NCBI GenBank assembly: GCA_900620265.3
Contig: UYNY03000028.1
Coordinates: 1 to 42,897, forward strand
DNA: 42,897 bases
Source of the DNA: Nitrosopumilaceae archaeon
GTDB lineage: Archaea > Thermoproteota > Nitrososphaeria > Nitrososphaerales > Nitrosopumilaceae
Reading direction: 5' to 3'
A program made the translations under genes and the position numbers. Numbering within the stretch: the stretch's first letter is position 1; each line of letters starts with the position of its first letter. The notes below the pieces were generated by a model. That model ran no database searches and was not told the DNA's origin. It worked only from the letters and a program-made list of their open reading frames with translations. Positions 1-6,943 of the stretch are shown here, piece after piece.

Positions 1-131
1 GCGGGGCCCCCGTGAGGGAGGCCGTATCGTGGGGCAAGGTGGCAAGGGGGGCGGGCCAGGCGACGCTGCGGGCAGACGCCACGGTCGTGCTGCCGTTCAT
101 ACACGCGGCGCTCGTCGAGAGGCTCGGATAG
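1..131 (+). CDS. dys: Deoxyhypusine synthase, C-terminal fragment (5' end outside window)
   Basis: Deoxyhypusine synthase transfers the aminobutyl group of spermidine to a lysine of aIF5A, the first step of hypusine formation, in the cytosol. Only the last 42 codons are here (frame beginning at base 3, TAG at 129-131). They carry EAVSWGK, which matches the active-site lysine motif of the family (EAVSWGKI in the eukaryotic enzyme), followed by ADATVVLPFIHAALVERL, which matches the conserved end of these proteins (DA-x-hhhP-hhh-A). The stop is followed 44 nt later by the next start. The assignment rests on this short tail, but the active-site motif is distinctive. Confidence 0.8.
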   Translation, partial: GAPVREAVSWGKVARGAGQATLRADATVVLPFIHAALVERLG

Positions 132-140
132 GGACGCCAA

Positions 141-150
141 AAACTATTAT
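141..150 (+). promoter_or_regulatory. TATA box for the PAC2 gene
   Basis: AAACTATTAT lies about 28 nt upstream of the GTG at 175, in otherwise very GC-rich DNA. The spacing implies a leaderless transcript and supports the GTG rather than the in-frame ATG at 187. Confidence 0.6.
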
Positions 151-174
151 TCCGCCGGCGGGGCGGGCGGCGCC

Positions 175-885
175 GTGAACCCAAGAATGAGGATAACCGA
201 GGTCGAGCACGTCAACCTGGAGGGAGGCTACCTGGTGGACGGGTTCCCCTCCGTGGGGCAGAGCAGCGCGATCGCCAGCGAGTCGATGCTGCACACGGGC
301 GACTACAAGGTGGCGGCCGTGATAGACTCGGACGCCATGCCGCCGATAAGCGTGGTGCGCGGGGGCAGGCCGAGCCACCCGACCAGGGTGCTTGCCAACG
401 AGGAGCACAGGGTCGGGGTGTTCATGTCGTACCTCAACCTGAACCAGACGTTCCACAAGGCGGCCGCCAGGGCCATGCTGGACTGGGCGCGCGACCACGG
501 GATCGGCCTCGTGGTAAGCAGCGTCGCCGTCCAGTCGGAGAGCGACGGCAGGATAATCTGCATCGGCAACACGGACTCCGCGAGGAGGAAGGCCAAAGAG
601 GCCGGGATGGACATTCTGGAGAACGGCACCGTGCCGGGGATCCCGGGCGCGCTGCTCAACATGGGCGGGATCACCGGGCAGGACGTCATCGTGATAATGT
701 TCCACACGGACGGCAAGGGGCCCGACTTTGTGTCCGGGGCGCACCTGTGCATGGCCATGTCAAAGCTGATACCGGGGGTCTCGTGTGACATCAAGGCGCT
801 CGAGCGCGAGGCGCAAAAGGCGCAGGACATCCTAAAGGGGGCCGAGGAGGAGTCAAGGCACCTGCGCGACACCATGTACGGGTAG
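175..885 (+). CDS. PAC2-family proteasome assembly chaperone-like protein (copy 1)
   Basis: This 236-residue protein matches the archaeal PAC2 family (PbaA/PbaB-type), soluble proteins related to eukaryotic proteasome-assembly chaperones. Characteristic stretches are the N-terminal EGGYLVDGFPSVGQ, the central VSSVAVQSE and NGTVPGIPGALL, and a C-terminal helical tail rich in Glu/Lys/Arg (ALEREAQKAQDILKGAEEE) that could present a proteasome-docking end. The start is GTG 175, set by the TATA box at 141-150. An ATG four codons downstream would remove only MNPR. It is followed after 10 nt by the LysE-type exporter and probably cotranscribed. A second PAC2 protein is at 39431-40150, so the two may form a hetero-complex; that is inference. 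Confidence 0.8.
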   Translation: MNPRMRITEVEHVNLEGGYLVDGFPSVGQSSAIASESMLHTGDYKVAAVIDSDAMPPISVVRGGRPSHPTRVLANEEHRVGVFMSYLNLNQTFHKAAARAMLDWARDHGIGLVVSSVAVQSESDGRIICIGNTDSARRKAKEAGMDILENGTVPGIPGALLNMGGITGQDVIVIMFHTDGKGPDFVSGAHLCMAMSKLIPGVSCDIKALEREAQKAQDILKGAEEESRHLRDTMYG

Positions 886-895
886 TGGGGGATAG

Positions 896-1498
896 TTGCT
901 GGAGCTCGCGCTGCAGGTGGCGGCAGTATCTGTCTCAGGGGCCCTTGCGCCCGGCCCACTGCTGGCGGCGTGCCTTGCGGCGGGGGCGCGCGGCGGGGCA
1001 AGGGCGGGCATACTGGTGGCCGCCGGCCACGCGGCGGTGGAGCTGCCGCTGGTGCTGGCGCTCGGGGCGGGGGCAGTCACGCTGGCGGCCGTGGAGGGGT
1101 CGGGCGCGGCACTTGCGATCGCGGGCGCCGCGGCGCTCTTTGTGTTTGCCGCGATGCACGCGCGGTCGGCGCTGCTCGGCACGGAGCCGCGGATCATGCG
1201 GGCCGGCGGGCCCCTCACGCTGGGAATACTGCTGAGCGCCCTCAACCCGTTCTTCATAACGTGGTGGCTCACGATAGGGCTGAAGCTGGTCTCTGACGCG
1301 TCGGCGGAGCTCGGGGTAGCGGGGGCGCCCGCCGTGTTCGGCATGCACGTATGGATGGACTTTGCGTGGCTCGGCGCCGTGGCGTTCCTCGCCTCAAGGG
1401 GCAGGAGGATGGCCGGCAGCGGGGGGCGCAGGGCGATGGACGCCGGGATCGCCGCCCTGATGGCGCTCGCCGGCGTCTGGTTCCTGGCAGGAATCTAG
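896..1498 (+). CDS. LysE/RhtB-family amino-acid exporter-like membrane protein
   Basis: This 200-residue polytopic membrane protein has about six hydrophobic segments. The N-terminal segment carries the family's APGP turn (residues 18-21), and the middle has the conserved NPFFITWW stretch expected at the fourth helix of LysE proteins. Members export amino acids or related small solutes; the substrate cannot be read from the sequence. The start is a TTG only 10 nt after the PAC2 stop, preceded by a purine-rich GGGGGAT that may serve as a ribosome-binding site in a two-gene transcript. The 3' end overlaps the convergent small secreted protein by 4 nt. Confidence 0.75.
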   Translation: MLELALQVAAVSVSGALAPGPLLAACLAAGARGGARAGILVAAGHAAVELPLVLALGAGAVTLAAVEGSGAALAIAGAAALFVFAAMHARSALLGTEPRIMRAGGPLTLGILLSALNPFFITWWLTIGLKLVSDASAELGVAGAPAVFGMHVWMDFAWLGAVAFLASRGRRMAGSGGRRAMDAGIAALMALAGVWFLAGI

Positions 1499-1728
1499 CC
1501 GCAGTCGACGTGCTCTATCCGGTCCCCGCACCTCCCGTTAAAGTCGGCTATCCGCTCGTCAAGCAGGTAACAGTCCTCGGGGTCGAGCGACTCGTGGCCG
1601 TCGGCGGATCCGGATATCAGGATCCCCTCGATGCCGCACGTGCCGCCGGGGTAGGCGGCCAGCAGCACCGCCGCGCATGCGCCGGTGAGCGCCAGCACGG
1701 CGCGCGGGCTAGGAGCTTGATATGTCAA
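1495..1728 (-). CDS. Small secreted Cys-containing protein, function unknown
   Basis: This 77-codon frame has a short N-terminus, a hydrophobic stretch (AVLALTGACAAVLLAAYPGG) that looks like a signal peptide or lipoprotein-type leader, and a mature part with five further features of note: Cys at GTCGIEG, DCYLL, GRCGD and VDCG, an acidic composition and no second membrane segment. It starts at a TTG inside the last 20 nt of the upstream Alba-like gene on the same strand, so translational coupling is plausible. The start is uncertain. I do not recognise a family. The paired cysteines would fit a disulfide-bonded extracytoplasmic peptide. Confidence 0.5.
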   Translation of the reverse strand: MTYQAPSPRAVLALTGACAAVLLAAYPGGTCGIEGILISGSADGHESLDPEDCYLLDERIADFNGRCGDRIEHVDCG

Positions 1729-2521
1729 TCTCGATCGCCGACGTCCATCCGTGGCCCCCGTCCATCCGCGGCACGGAGTACGTGCGCACGCCGGACACCG
1801 CGTACCCGATGCCGGACATGCGCCGCAGCATCATCTGCGAGATGTCCACCGCCTTCGTGATGTCCCTGTCAGTGCCGCGCAGCGTGACGGTCCCAGACTC
1901 GGATATGGCGTCAAGCGCCTCCTTTATCGTCTGGGACGGGCTCTTGCCGCGCCCCACCACCAGCGGCCCGCCGTCGGGCGCCCTGTCGGGGGATCCGTCG
2001 CGGCCGGACGGTGGATCGTCATGTGGATCATCCCGTGGATCACCACGTGGATCGGTTGGCGCGTCACACCGCGGGTCATCCTGCGGGTCGTCATGCGGAT
2101 CGTCATGTGGATCGTCATGCGGATCACCAGCAGGCCCGCCGCCGGCCCCGTCCGCGGGTGGCTCGGGGACCGGGCACTCTGTGTGATCCGGGACGCCGGG
2201 ATCAGACCCCCGCTCCGAGAGGATGTCCTCGGCGTCGCTGGGCGCTTCCAACTCGGAGAGCGGCACGCCGCCCCCGCCTTTATCTTTGTCCCCCAGCCCG
2301 CGCACGTACTCCTCCAGGACCGCCTCCAGGTCGTCGCCGCAGGTGCGTATCCTCTCCACCAGGTCGGCGTCCTCTATCTCGTAGCAGTTGTAGAGGCCCT
2401 CGGAGTCCTTGAAGAGGAGGACGGCCTTGTCCCCGTGTATGCAGTGGTAGAGCTTCTCCTCCTCCATCATCTCGGGCCGGAGCTTGACGCCTTCCGCGTC
2501 GGACGTGACGGGCGGATCCAT
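1709..2521 (-). CDS. Alba-like nucleic-acid-binding protein with acidic repeat linker
   Basis: This 270-residue protein has three parts. Residues about 1-85 form a compact acidic N-terminal region (YHCIHGDKAVLLFKDSEGLY and a VEEY-type helix) of unknown family. Residues about 90-185 are a low-complexity linker dominated by DDPH/DDPR/GDP repeats. Residues about 190-270 resemble an Alba-type domain (TIKEALDAISESGTVTLRG, then DITKAVDISQMMLRR and strands SGVRTYSVPR and AIEIDI), with the helix-strand order of archaeal Alba. Alba proteins bind DNA or RNA. A TATA box at 2542-2550 lies about 26 nt before the ATG at 2521. The Alba call is moderate because the match is to a pattern, not an alignment. 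Confidence 0.6.
   Translation of the reverse strand: MDPPVTSDAEGVKLRPEMMEEEKLYHCIHGDKAVLLFKDSEGLYNCYEIEDADLVERIRTCGDDLEAVLEEYVRGLGDKDKGGGGVPLSELEAPSDAEDILSERGSDPGVPDHTECPVPEPPADGAGGGPAGDPHDDPHDDPHDDPQDDPRCDAPTDPRGDPRDDPHDDPPSGRDGSPDRAPDGGPLVVGRGKSPSQTIKEALDAISESGTVTLRGTDRDITKAVDISQMMLRRMSGIGYAVSGVRTYSVPRMDGGHGWTSAIEIDISSS
2011..2127. repeat. Imperfect 12-bp tandem repeat encoding the DDPH linker
   Basis: Units of the type GTGGATCGTCAT (plus strand) recur about ten times with drift (ATGCGGATCGTC, CCGTGGATCACC, CTGCGGGTCGTC). Read on the minus strand they give Asp-Asp-Pro-His/Arg/Gln repeats. The 12-bp period keeps the frame, so copy-number changes would alter linker length without breaking the gene. 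There are no spacers, so it is not a CRISPR array. Confidence 0.85.
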
Positions 2522-2541
2522 GCGGGTGGTACCGGGGGGCC

Positions 2542-2693
2542 GTATTTATTCATGCCCCGCCCGGGGGCGTGCGCCGGCCCTCCGCACACAGGGCCTTGGC
2601 AGTACCGGAACCGCACCGGCCCACGGCACGGCCCGCCGGCACCTGGCCGCATGCCGGGAAGGGGGGCCAGATCCCGCGCAATATTGTAATATG
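2542..2693. promoter_or_regulatory. Divergent promoter region between Alba-like gene and polymerase IV
   Basis: Two A/T-rich islands stand in GC-rich DNA. GTATTTATT at 2542-2550 is about 26 nt before the minus-strand ATG at 2521. ATATTGTAATATG at 2681-2693, nearly palindromic, is about 27 nt before the plus-strand GTG at 2714. Each gene therefore seems to have its own leaderless promoter. Confidence 0.6.
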
Positions 2694-2713
2694 CGCGGCG
2701 GGACCGGCCGCCG

Positions 2714-3802
2714 GTGAGGGCCGTCATGCATGTCGACTTTGACTATTTCTACGCCCAGTGCGAGGAGATCCGCAGGCCGGAGCTCCGGACGAGGCCCGTC
2801 TGCGTCTGCGTCTACTCTGGCAGGGGCGGGGACAGCGGGGCCGTCGCCACGGCAAACTATGCGGCAAGGGAGTACGGGGCAAAGTCCGGCATGCCGATAA
2901 CACTTGCAAAGAGGAGCCTCGCGGGCAGGGACGACGCGGAGTTCCTCCGGGTCGACTTTGGGCACTACGAGGAGGTGTCGGCGGCCGCCATGTCGATCAT
3001 CAGGGGGTTTGCAGACACGTTCGAGTACGTGGGCCGGGACGAGGCGTACCTCGACGTTACCGGCAGGACGGGGGCAGACTTTGGCAGGGCGTCCCACCTG
3101 GCGCAGCAGCTGAAGAACGCGCTCCGTTCAAGGATGCAGCTGAGCTGCTCCGTCGGCGTCTCGCCCAACAGGCTGCTCTCAAAGATCGCGTCGGACTACA
3201 AAAAGCCCGACGGGCTCACCGTCGTGCGCCCAAGGGAGGTGGAAAAGTTCCTCGGCCCGCTGCCGATCCGCGACGTGCCGGGCATCGGGGGGCGCACCGA
3301 GGAGCGCCTGGCATCCGAGGGGGTGGCCACGATGGAGGACCTGCGCCGCCTCGACATATTCAGGCTGCAGCAGATGTTCGGGAGGAAGACGGGCACGTAC
3401 CTGCACAACGCCGCAAAGGGGGAGGACGAGACGCCGGTATCCGAGTCGAGCTCGCGCGCCCAGTACAGCAGGCTCTCCACCCTGAGCAGGGACTCGACGG
3501 ACATCGGGTTCCTGCGGCCCCACCTTGCCGAGATGTGCAGGGACGTCCACGGCTCGGCCGTCGCAGACTCGGTCATGTTCAGGTCGGTCGGCATACACAT
3601 CATACAGTCCGACCTGTCGGCCCGCACGAGGTCGAGGATGCTCCGCGCCCCCACGCAGAGCCTCACGGAGCTCGAGAGGTGCGCCGAGGCCCTGCTCGAG
3701 GAGGCGCTCGAGACTCAGGAGTCGGGAATACGCCGCCTCGGCGTCAGGGTGGCCGACCTCTCGGAGATGGCCGGCCAGAGCGACATCACGAGCTATTTCT
3801 AG
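2714..3802 (+). CDS. dinB: Y-family DNA polymerase IV (Dpo4/DinB type)
   Basis: This 362-residue translesion polymerase extends primers past damaged template bases. The palm begins HVDFDYFYAQ (catalytic Asp8), the steric and fingers region includes SGAVATANYAAREYG, and the second acidic cluster is GRDEAYLD (Asp109, Glu110), where most family members have S-I/V-DEA. A helix-hairpin-helix thumb (VPGIGGRTEERLASEGV) and a little-finger domain follow. The last eight residues, QSDITSYF, form a PCNA-interacting (PIP-box) motif. The length matches the archaeal Dpo4 family. GTG 2714 is supported by the TATA box at 2681-2693; ATG 2726 is a possible alternative. The 3' end overlaps the archaeosortase-like gene by 17 nt. 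Confidence 0.95.
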   Translation: MRAVMHVDFDYFYAQCEEIRRPELRTRPVCVCVYSGRGGDSGAVATANYAAREYGAKSGMPITLAKRSLAGRDDAEFLRVDFGHYEEVSAAAMSIIRGFADTFEYVGRDEAYLDVTGRTGADFGRASHLAQQLKNALRSRMQLSCSVGVSPNRLLSKIASDYKKPDGLTVVRPREVEKFLGPLPIRDVPGIGGRTEERLASEGVATMEDLRRLDIFRLQQMFGRKTGTYLHNAAKGEDETPVSESSSRAQYSRLSTLSRDSTDIGFLRPHLAEMCRDVHGSAVADSVMFRSVGIHIIQSDLSARTRSRMLRAPTQSLTELERCAEALLEEALETQESGIRRLGVRVADLSEMAGQSDITSYF

Positions 3803-4709
3803 CCGCCAGCCTCGCCCTGCGCGACTCGACCGCCACTATGAGGATCACGTACCCGAACAGCCACGGGAGGAACATTATCTCGCCGGCTATCTTGTGGTAC
3901 TCCTCCCAGGCGGCCGGCTCCGCCGTCACCTTTAGCGCGTACCACGAGAGCGAGAAGATCCGGACCAGGTTCACGATGATCGTGCCCGCTATCCCCGCCG
4001 CAAAGTAGGCGGCCTTGCGCCCCCTCGGTATGTCCATCTTCAGCATGAACGCGCCTATCACCAGCGAGAAGATGATGATGCTGTGCACGCCGGCCGAGGG
4101 CCAGTAGACGCGCAGCGCGATGGACCCGTGGTCCCCGCGGAGCAGCATGGTGTTGTCGTGTGCTATGGCGACGCCGAGGTCCAGCGCCTCGACGAGCCAG
4201 ACGTTTGCCCCCACAAAGTGCGGCACCACGTACTGGAGGGGCCCGAGCGCGTCGTACGGGAAGAACGCGTCAAGCGAGAGTATGACGGCGGTCCCGGCCA
4301 GGAATATCGGGGCGGCGGGCGCAAGGCGCACCCACCTGGTCCCGAAGAGGGCCCACAGTATGGCCACCATGAAGACGGCCATCGCCGCAAAGTCCCACAT
4401 CCAGGTCCACGACGCCTCCAGCAGGACCGCCGGGTGCCTCCCGTACTCGCCTATCAGGTCGCGCAGGCCGTACTCGAGCGAGACCACGTACGTGATAGCG
4501 GCCGCCGCGATGATCCCGGCGTATGCGAGGCGCCTTGCAGGCAGGCGGGCCCGCAGTACCGCTATCTCTGCCGCCACGAAGGCCAGCGCGAACAGGTAGC
4601 CGCTGCGGCCGCCGTTCCAGCTCCACGTCACGGTCTCCGGGAACGCGGCTACTGCCACCAGGATCGGTGCAGCCGCGGCCGACACGGCCGCCGCCATGGT
4701 CCACGCCAT
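3786..4709 (-). CDS. Archaeosortase/exosortase-like membrane protein (thaumarchaeosortase type)
   Basis: This 307-residue protein has about eight hydrophobic segments. Near the C-terminus it carries the three spaced motifs of the exosortase/archaeosortase superfamily: WPSAGVHSI (residues 203-211), NLVRI (247-251) and YHKIAGEI (271-278), corresponding to the catalytic Cys region, the invariant Arg and the His/family helix. The residue aligned with the catalytic Cys is Ser205. I recall that thaumarchaeal members of this superfamily are known to carry this change, but I cannot check that here. These enzymes process C-terminal sorting signals on surface proteins at the membrane. The start is ATG 4709, placed by the minus-strand TATA box at 4731-4740; a longer frame upstream lacks support. 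Confidence 0.75.
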   Translation of the reverse strand: MAWTMAAAVSAAAAPILVAVAAFPETVTWSWNGGRSGYLFALAFVAAEIAVLRARLPARRLAYAGIIAAAAITYVVSLEYGLRDLIGEYGRHPAVLLEASWTWMWDFAAMAVFMVAILWALFGTRWVRLAPAAPIFLAGTAVILSLDAFFPYDALGPLQYVVPHFVGANVWLVEALDLGVAIAHDNTMLLRGDHGSIALRVYWPSAGVHSIIIFSLVIGAFMLKMDIPRGRKAAYFAAGIAGTIIVNLVRIFSLSWYALKVTAEPAAWEEYHKIAGEIMFLPWLFGYVILIVAVESRRARLAARNSS

Positions 4710-4730
4710 GGGGGGGCGGCCCGGGCGGGC

Positions 4731-4740
4731 AAATAAAAAT
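4731..4740 (-). promoter_or_regulatory. TATA box for the archaeosortase-like gene
   Basis: On the minus strand this reads ATTTTTATTT, centred about 26 nt before ATG 4709. It implies a leaderless mRNA and rejects the 46-codon upstream extension of the open frame. Confidence 0.65.
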
Positions 4741-4750
4741 CCCGTCCGCC

Positions 4751-4822
4751 TCAGTCCTCTTCGATCTCGTCGGCCTCGGGATCCCTCCGGCTCGGCCTTA
4801 TCGGGACGTAGATCAGCGCCAT
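4751..4822 (-). CDS. Putative 23-residue leaderless microprotein
   Basis: An ATG-to-TGA frame of 23 codons lies between two minus-strand genes. It begins MALIYVPIRPSRRD and ends in an acidic tail (ADEIEED), so it has a short beta-like/hydrophobic start, a basic middle and an acidic end. A TATA-like GTATTTGCC on the minus strand (about 4844-4852) is 26-27 nt before the ATG, the same geometry as the larger genes. No family is recognised, and codon evidence is weak at this length. It could instead be the leader of a transcript running into the archaeosortase-like gene, although that gene has its own TATA box. Confidence 0.4.
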   Translation of the reverse strand: MALIYVPIRPSRRDPEADEIEED

Positions 4823-4892
4823 GCAGCGGGGTGGGGGCCGCCGGCAAATACGGGGATCGGTCGTAAAATCTTGCCCTTTTGGTGGACTGGAG

Positions 4893-5372
4893 CTAGCGCT
4901 GGCCGATCCTGCACTCCGTCCTCAGGGATCTTGCGGTGGCCACGTACGAGACGGCGAGCACCGCGATCGCGGCGAGCCGGATCGGCAGCTCATAGTTGGT
5001 CAGGAACGCCGTCGCCGTGGCGCCCGCGGTGCCGAACGTCGATATCACGGCAAACCCGACGGGGCCGCAGCCGCAGGCGCCGGCGGCGGCGCCCACCACA
5101 GACCCGAGCACGCCGCCGCCCATCCTCTGCCGCGAGGACTTTAGCGCCACGATCCTGTAGACGTTCATCGGGATGACCAAAGCCGAGAGGGCGCACAGCG
5201 CCACGATCAGGACCAGCCCGAGCTCGGACCCCGGCGGCAGGTGCGACACAAAGTACGGCTCCACAAAGACGTACTCGCCGAGCAGGAGCAGGCCCGCCAG
5301 CATGGGGGCAAAGATGGCGCACGAGAGGATCACGTACCGGGCGTCGGAGAAGACAGTCCTTGCCGCGTTCAT
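4893..5372 (-). CDS. Four-helix membrane protein with CXC motif, partner of the DsbA-like protein
   Basis: The 159-residue protein has hydrophobic segments at about 13-35, 51-70, 86-115 and 130-147. The third contains GAAAGACGCGPVGF, giving Cys100-Gly-Cys102 inside or beside the membrane, and there are single Cys at residues 18 and 60. Its ATG is 1 nt after the stop of the upstream DsbA-like gene, so the two are almost certainly one transcript. A reasonable inference is a membrane component that exchanges electrons with, or is folded by, the thioredoxin-fold protein, by analogy with DsbB/CcdA/VKOR arrangements. It does not match those families by sequence that I can see. T-rich DNA (GATTTTACG on the minus strand) after the stop may terminate the transcript. 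Confidence 0.65.
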   Translation of the reverse strand: MNAARTVFSDARYVILSCAIFAPMLAGLLLLGEYVFVEPYFVSHLPPGSELGLVLIVALCALSALVIPMNVYRIVALKSSRQRMGGGVLGSVVGAAAGACGCGPVGFAVISTFGTAGATATAFLTNYELPIRLAAIAVLAVSYVATARSLRTECRIGQR

Positions 5373-5373
5373 C

Positions 5374-6045
5374 CTAAGACATCTCGTCCAGAAAGTGCTT
5401 GAACGTAATGTACGGCTGCGCCCCCGTGATGAGGTCGCTCTGTCCGTCCTTGCCCACTATGAAGAACCCCGGCGTCGCCGAGATGCCGTTGCTCTTGCCC
5501 TCGTTCGTGTTGGATCTGACGCGGTCTGCATACTTGTTCGAGTCAAGGCACCATTTGAACTCGTCCGCATCGAGGCCGATCTCGCCTGCAAAGCGCACCA
5601 GGTTCTCCTTGCTGGCCCAGCCCCCGTCTATGGTGTCCTCGTGGTTGTTGTAGACGGCGTCATGGTACTCCCAGAACATGTCCTGGTCGCCGGCGCAGTG
5701 GGACGCCTGGGCGGCCGTCCACGAGTCCTGGCCGAGTATCGCAAGGTCCACGAATATCAGGTTGGCCTTGCCGGTCTCGATATAGTCGCGCGTTATCAGC
5801 GGCTTTGTGTTGAGGAACCAGTTGTGGCACCCGTGGCACTGGTAGTCGCCAAACTCTATGATCGTGACCGGGGCCTCCGGATCGCCGAGTATCGGGGACC
5901 CGTTCTCCGTCGATATCTCCCCATACACTCGGGCCTCTTGGGGCTCGATCCCGGAGAGGGCCGCCACGGCGGCGATCCCGATCACCGCTGCGACCCCGAC
6001 CCCTATCCATGCCGCCTTCAACCCCTCCGCGGGGCGGCCGGTCAT
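5374..6045 (-). CDS. Membrane-anchored DsbA-family thioredoxin-fold protein
   Basis: The 223-residue product has one N-terminal membrane anchor (residues about 11-31). An extracytoplasmic thioredoxin-fold domain of the DsbA/2-thioredoxin type follows: GDPEAPVTIIEFGDYQCHGC with active-site Cys70-His-Gly-Cys73, a helical insert with SHCAGDQDMFWEYHD, and a cis-proline segment SATPGFFIVG near residue 195. It would catalyse thiol-disulfide exchange on secreted proteins; several Cys-containing exported proteins are in this window. I chose ATG 6045; an in-frame ATG at 6075 would add ten polar residues. It may be cotranscribed from the zinc-finger gene upstream. The CHGC dipeptide is unusual compared with CPHC of E. 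coli DsbA. Confidence 0.88.
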   Translation of the reverse strand: MTGRPAEGLKAAWIGVGVAAVIGIAAVAALSGIEPQEARVYGEISTENGSPILGDPEAPVTIIEFGDYQCHGCHNWFLNTKPLITRDYIETGKANLIFVDLAILGQDSWTAAQASHCAGDQDMFWEYHDAVYNNHEDTIDGGWASKENLVRFAGEIGLDADEFKWCLDSNKYADRVRSNTNEGKSNGISATPGFFIVGKDGQSDLITGAQPYITFKHFLDEMS

Positions 6046-6119
6046 AAAAAAACCTTGTTTCTGATCCGCGGGCATGGGCAGGCGTCGATCCGGCCCCCCG
6101 CGGGCCGCACCCCCCGGCC

Positions 6120-6491
6120 TCAGATCATATAGTGGATCTTCATGTGGGCGGCCAGGTCCCCCTCGAACCGGGTGACGAACCCGCAGTGGGGGCACGAGAA
6201 CATGCCTGCGTCCTGCCCGCCGGACCGCTCGATCGGCCTACCCGACACGGACGTTATCCTGATATCGAGCCCCGACACCGTGACCGCAAAGTTGGTCCCC
6301 TCGCCTATCGAGTCGAGGAACTCCCTTATCGAGGCCACCACGGTGGGCATGTCCACCTCCTCGTCGTCCTCGAACGCCGACAGGGTGAACCTGTTGTTCT
6401 TGATGGCCGGGATCGCGGCCACCTGGTCCGAGACATACACGATGAGCTCGCCCCGGATCGGCAGCACGTCCACGCAGTCGACGGTTATCAC
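6120..6491 (-). CDS. C2H2 zinc-finger-tipped small protein, function unknown
   Basis: The 123-residue protein has an N-terminal region of alternating strands (VDVLPIRGELIVYVSD, NNRFTLSAF), a helix (MPTVVASIREFLDSIGE), a further strand pair (NFAVTVSGLDIRIT) and a C-terminal C2H2 finger with ligands in CPHCGFVTRFEGDLAAHMKIH. The finger would bind zinc and probably nucleic acid or a partner; the N-terminal part is not recognised. The start is GTG 6491. The TATA box TACAAATACC (6511-6520, minus) lies 26 nt upstream, and the longer open frame to 6566 would run through the promoter. Confidence 0.65.
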   Translation of the reverse strand: MITVDCVDVLPIRGELIVYVSDQVAAIPAIKNNRFTLSAFEDDEEVDMPTVVASIREFLDSIGEGTNFAVTVSGLDIRITSVSGRPIERSGGQDAGMFSCPHCGFVTRFEGDLAAHMKIHYMI

Positions 6492-6510
6492 GGGCGGGGG
6501 ACGGCGGCAT

Positions 6511-6536
6511 GGTATTTGTAGCTTGACATAATTATG
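6511..6536. promoter_or_regulatory. Compact divergent promoters
   Basis: Two back-to-back TATA elements are 5-10 bp apart: TACAAATACC on the minus strand (6511-6520), serving GTG 6491, and CATAATTATG on the plus strand (6527-6536), serving GTG 6557. Both are at the usual 25-28 nt distance, so both divergent transcripts appear leaderless. Preinitiation complexes on the two could not easily be occupied at the same time. Confidence 0.6.
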
Positions 6537-6556
6537 GCGGGCGCGCCGGATCCTGC

Positions 6557-6943
6557 GTGGCGTCATCCGAGACCTTCGGCGTGGAGGAGGGCAGGGGCCC
6601 CGAGGTCGTAAGGTGGATGAACGAGAGGTCCAGGGAGTCGGGGGCCCGCCTCGAGGCGAGGCTGTACGGGCGCACCATATCGACTGCCAACTTTGGCAGG
6701 TTCGAGCTCTTCTCCTGGATGGGCGACCCGCAGGCGGCCCGGAGGCTGCTCACGCGTGCCAGCAAGAGGTTCAGGGTGAGGGTGATAGAGGGCGGGTACA
6801 AGCCGAAGGAGACCGTATTCAGGACAAAAAAGTACGACTATGCGATGGTAAAGAGGGGCGAGAAGACCATAGGGCGCCTCGAGTTCGAGGCGCCGCGCCT
6901 TGGCAGGGGCGACTGGACTCTGCGCGGGGAGGAGCGCAGGTGA
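6557..6943 (+). CDS. Hypothetical protein, basic, 128 residues
   Basis: This is a soluble basic protein with an N-terminal helix (PEVVRWMNERSRESGARLEARLYG), a central Phe/Trp-containing stretch (ANFGRFELFSWMGDPQAARRLL) and a Lys/Arg-rich strand-rich C-terminus (FRVRVIEGGYKPKETVFRTKKYDYAMV). There is no membrane segment, Cys motif or recognised domain. It starts at GTG 6557 behind the TATA box at 6527-6536, and its TGA overlaps the GTG of the following dehydrogenase-like gene by 4 nt, so the two are translationally coupled. Confidence 0.6.
   Translation: MASSETFGVEEGRGPEVVRWMNERSRESGARLEARLYGRTISTANFGRFELFSWMGDPQAARRLLTRASKRFRVRVIEGGYKPKETVFRTKKYDYAMVKRGEKTIGRLEFEAPRLGRGDWTLRGEERR

Noticed and set aside
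2011-2127. Possible CRISPR-like repeat array
   Set aside because: Repeat units are 12 bp, contiguous, drifting in sequence and in frame inside a gene; there are no spacers of constant length and no cas genes.
2758-4008. A 416-codon open frame overlapping the polymerase gene on the same strand
   Set aside because: It is an out-of-frame shadow. Its translation is Arg/Gly-rich low complexity without domains, while the overlapping frame encodes an intact Y-family polymerase.
4710-4847. N-terminal extension of the archaeosortase-like protein
   Set aside because: The extension is Arg/Pro-rich, crosses the TATA box at 4731-4740 and overlaps the small ORF; ATG 4709 fits promoter spacing.
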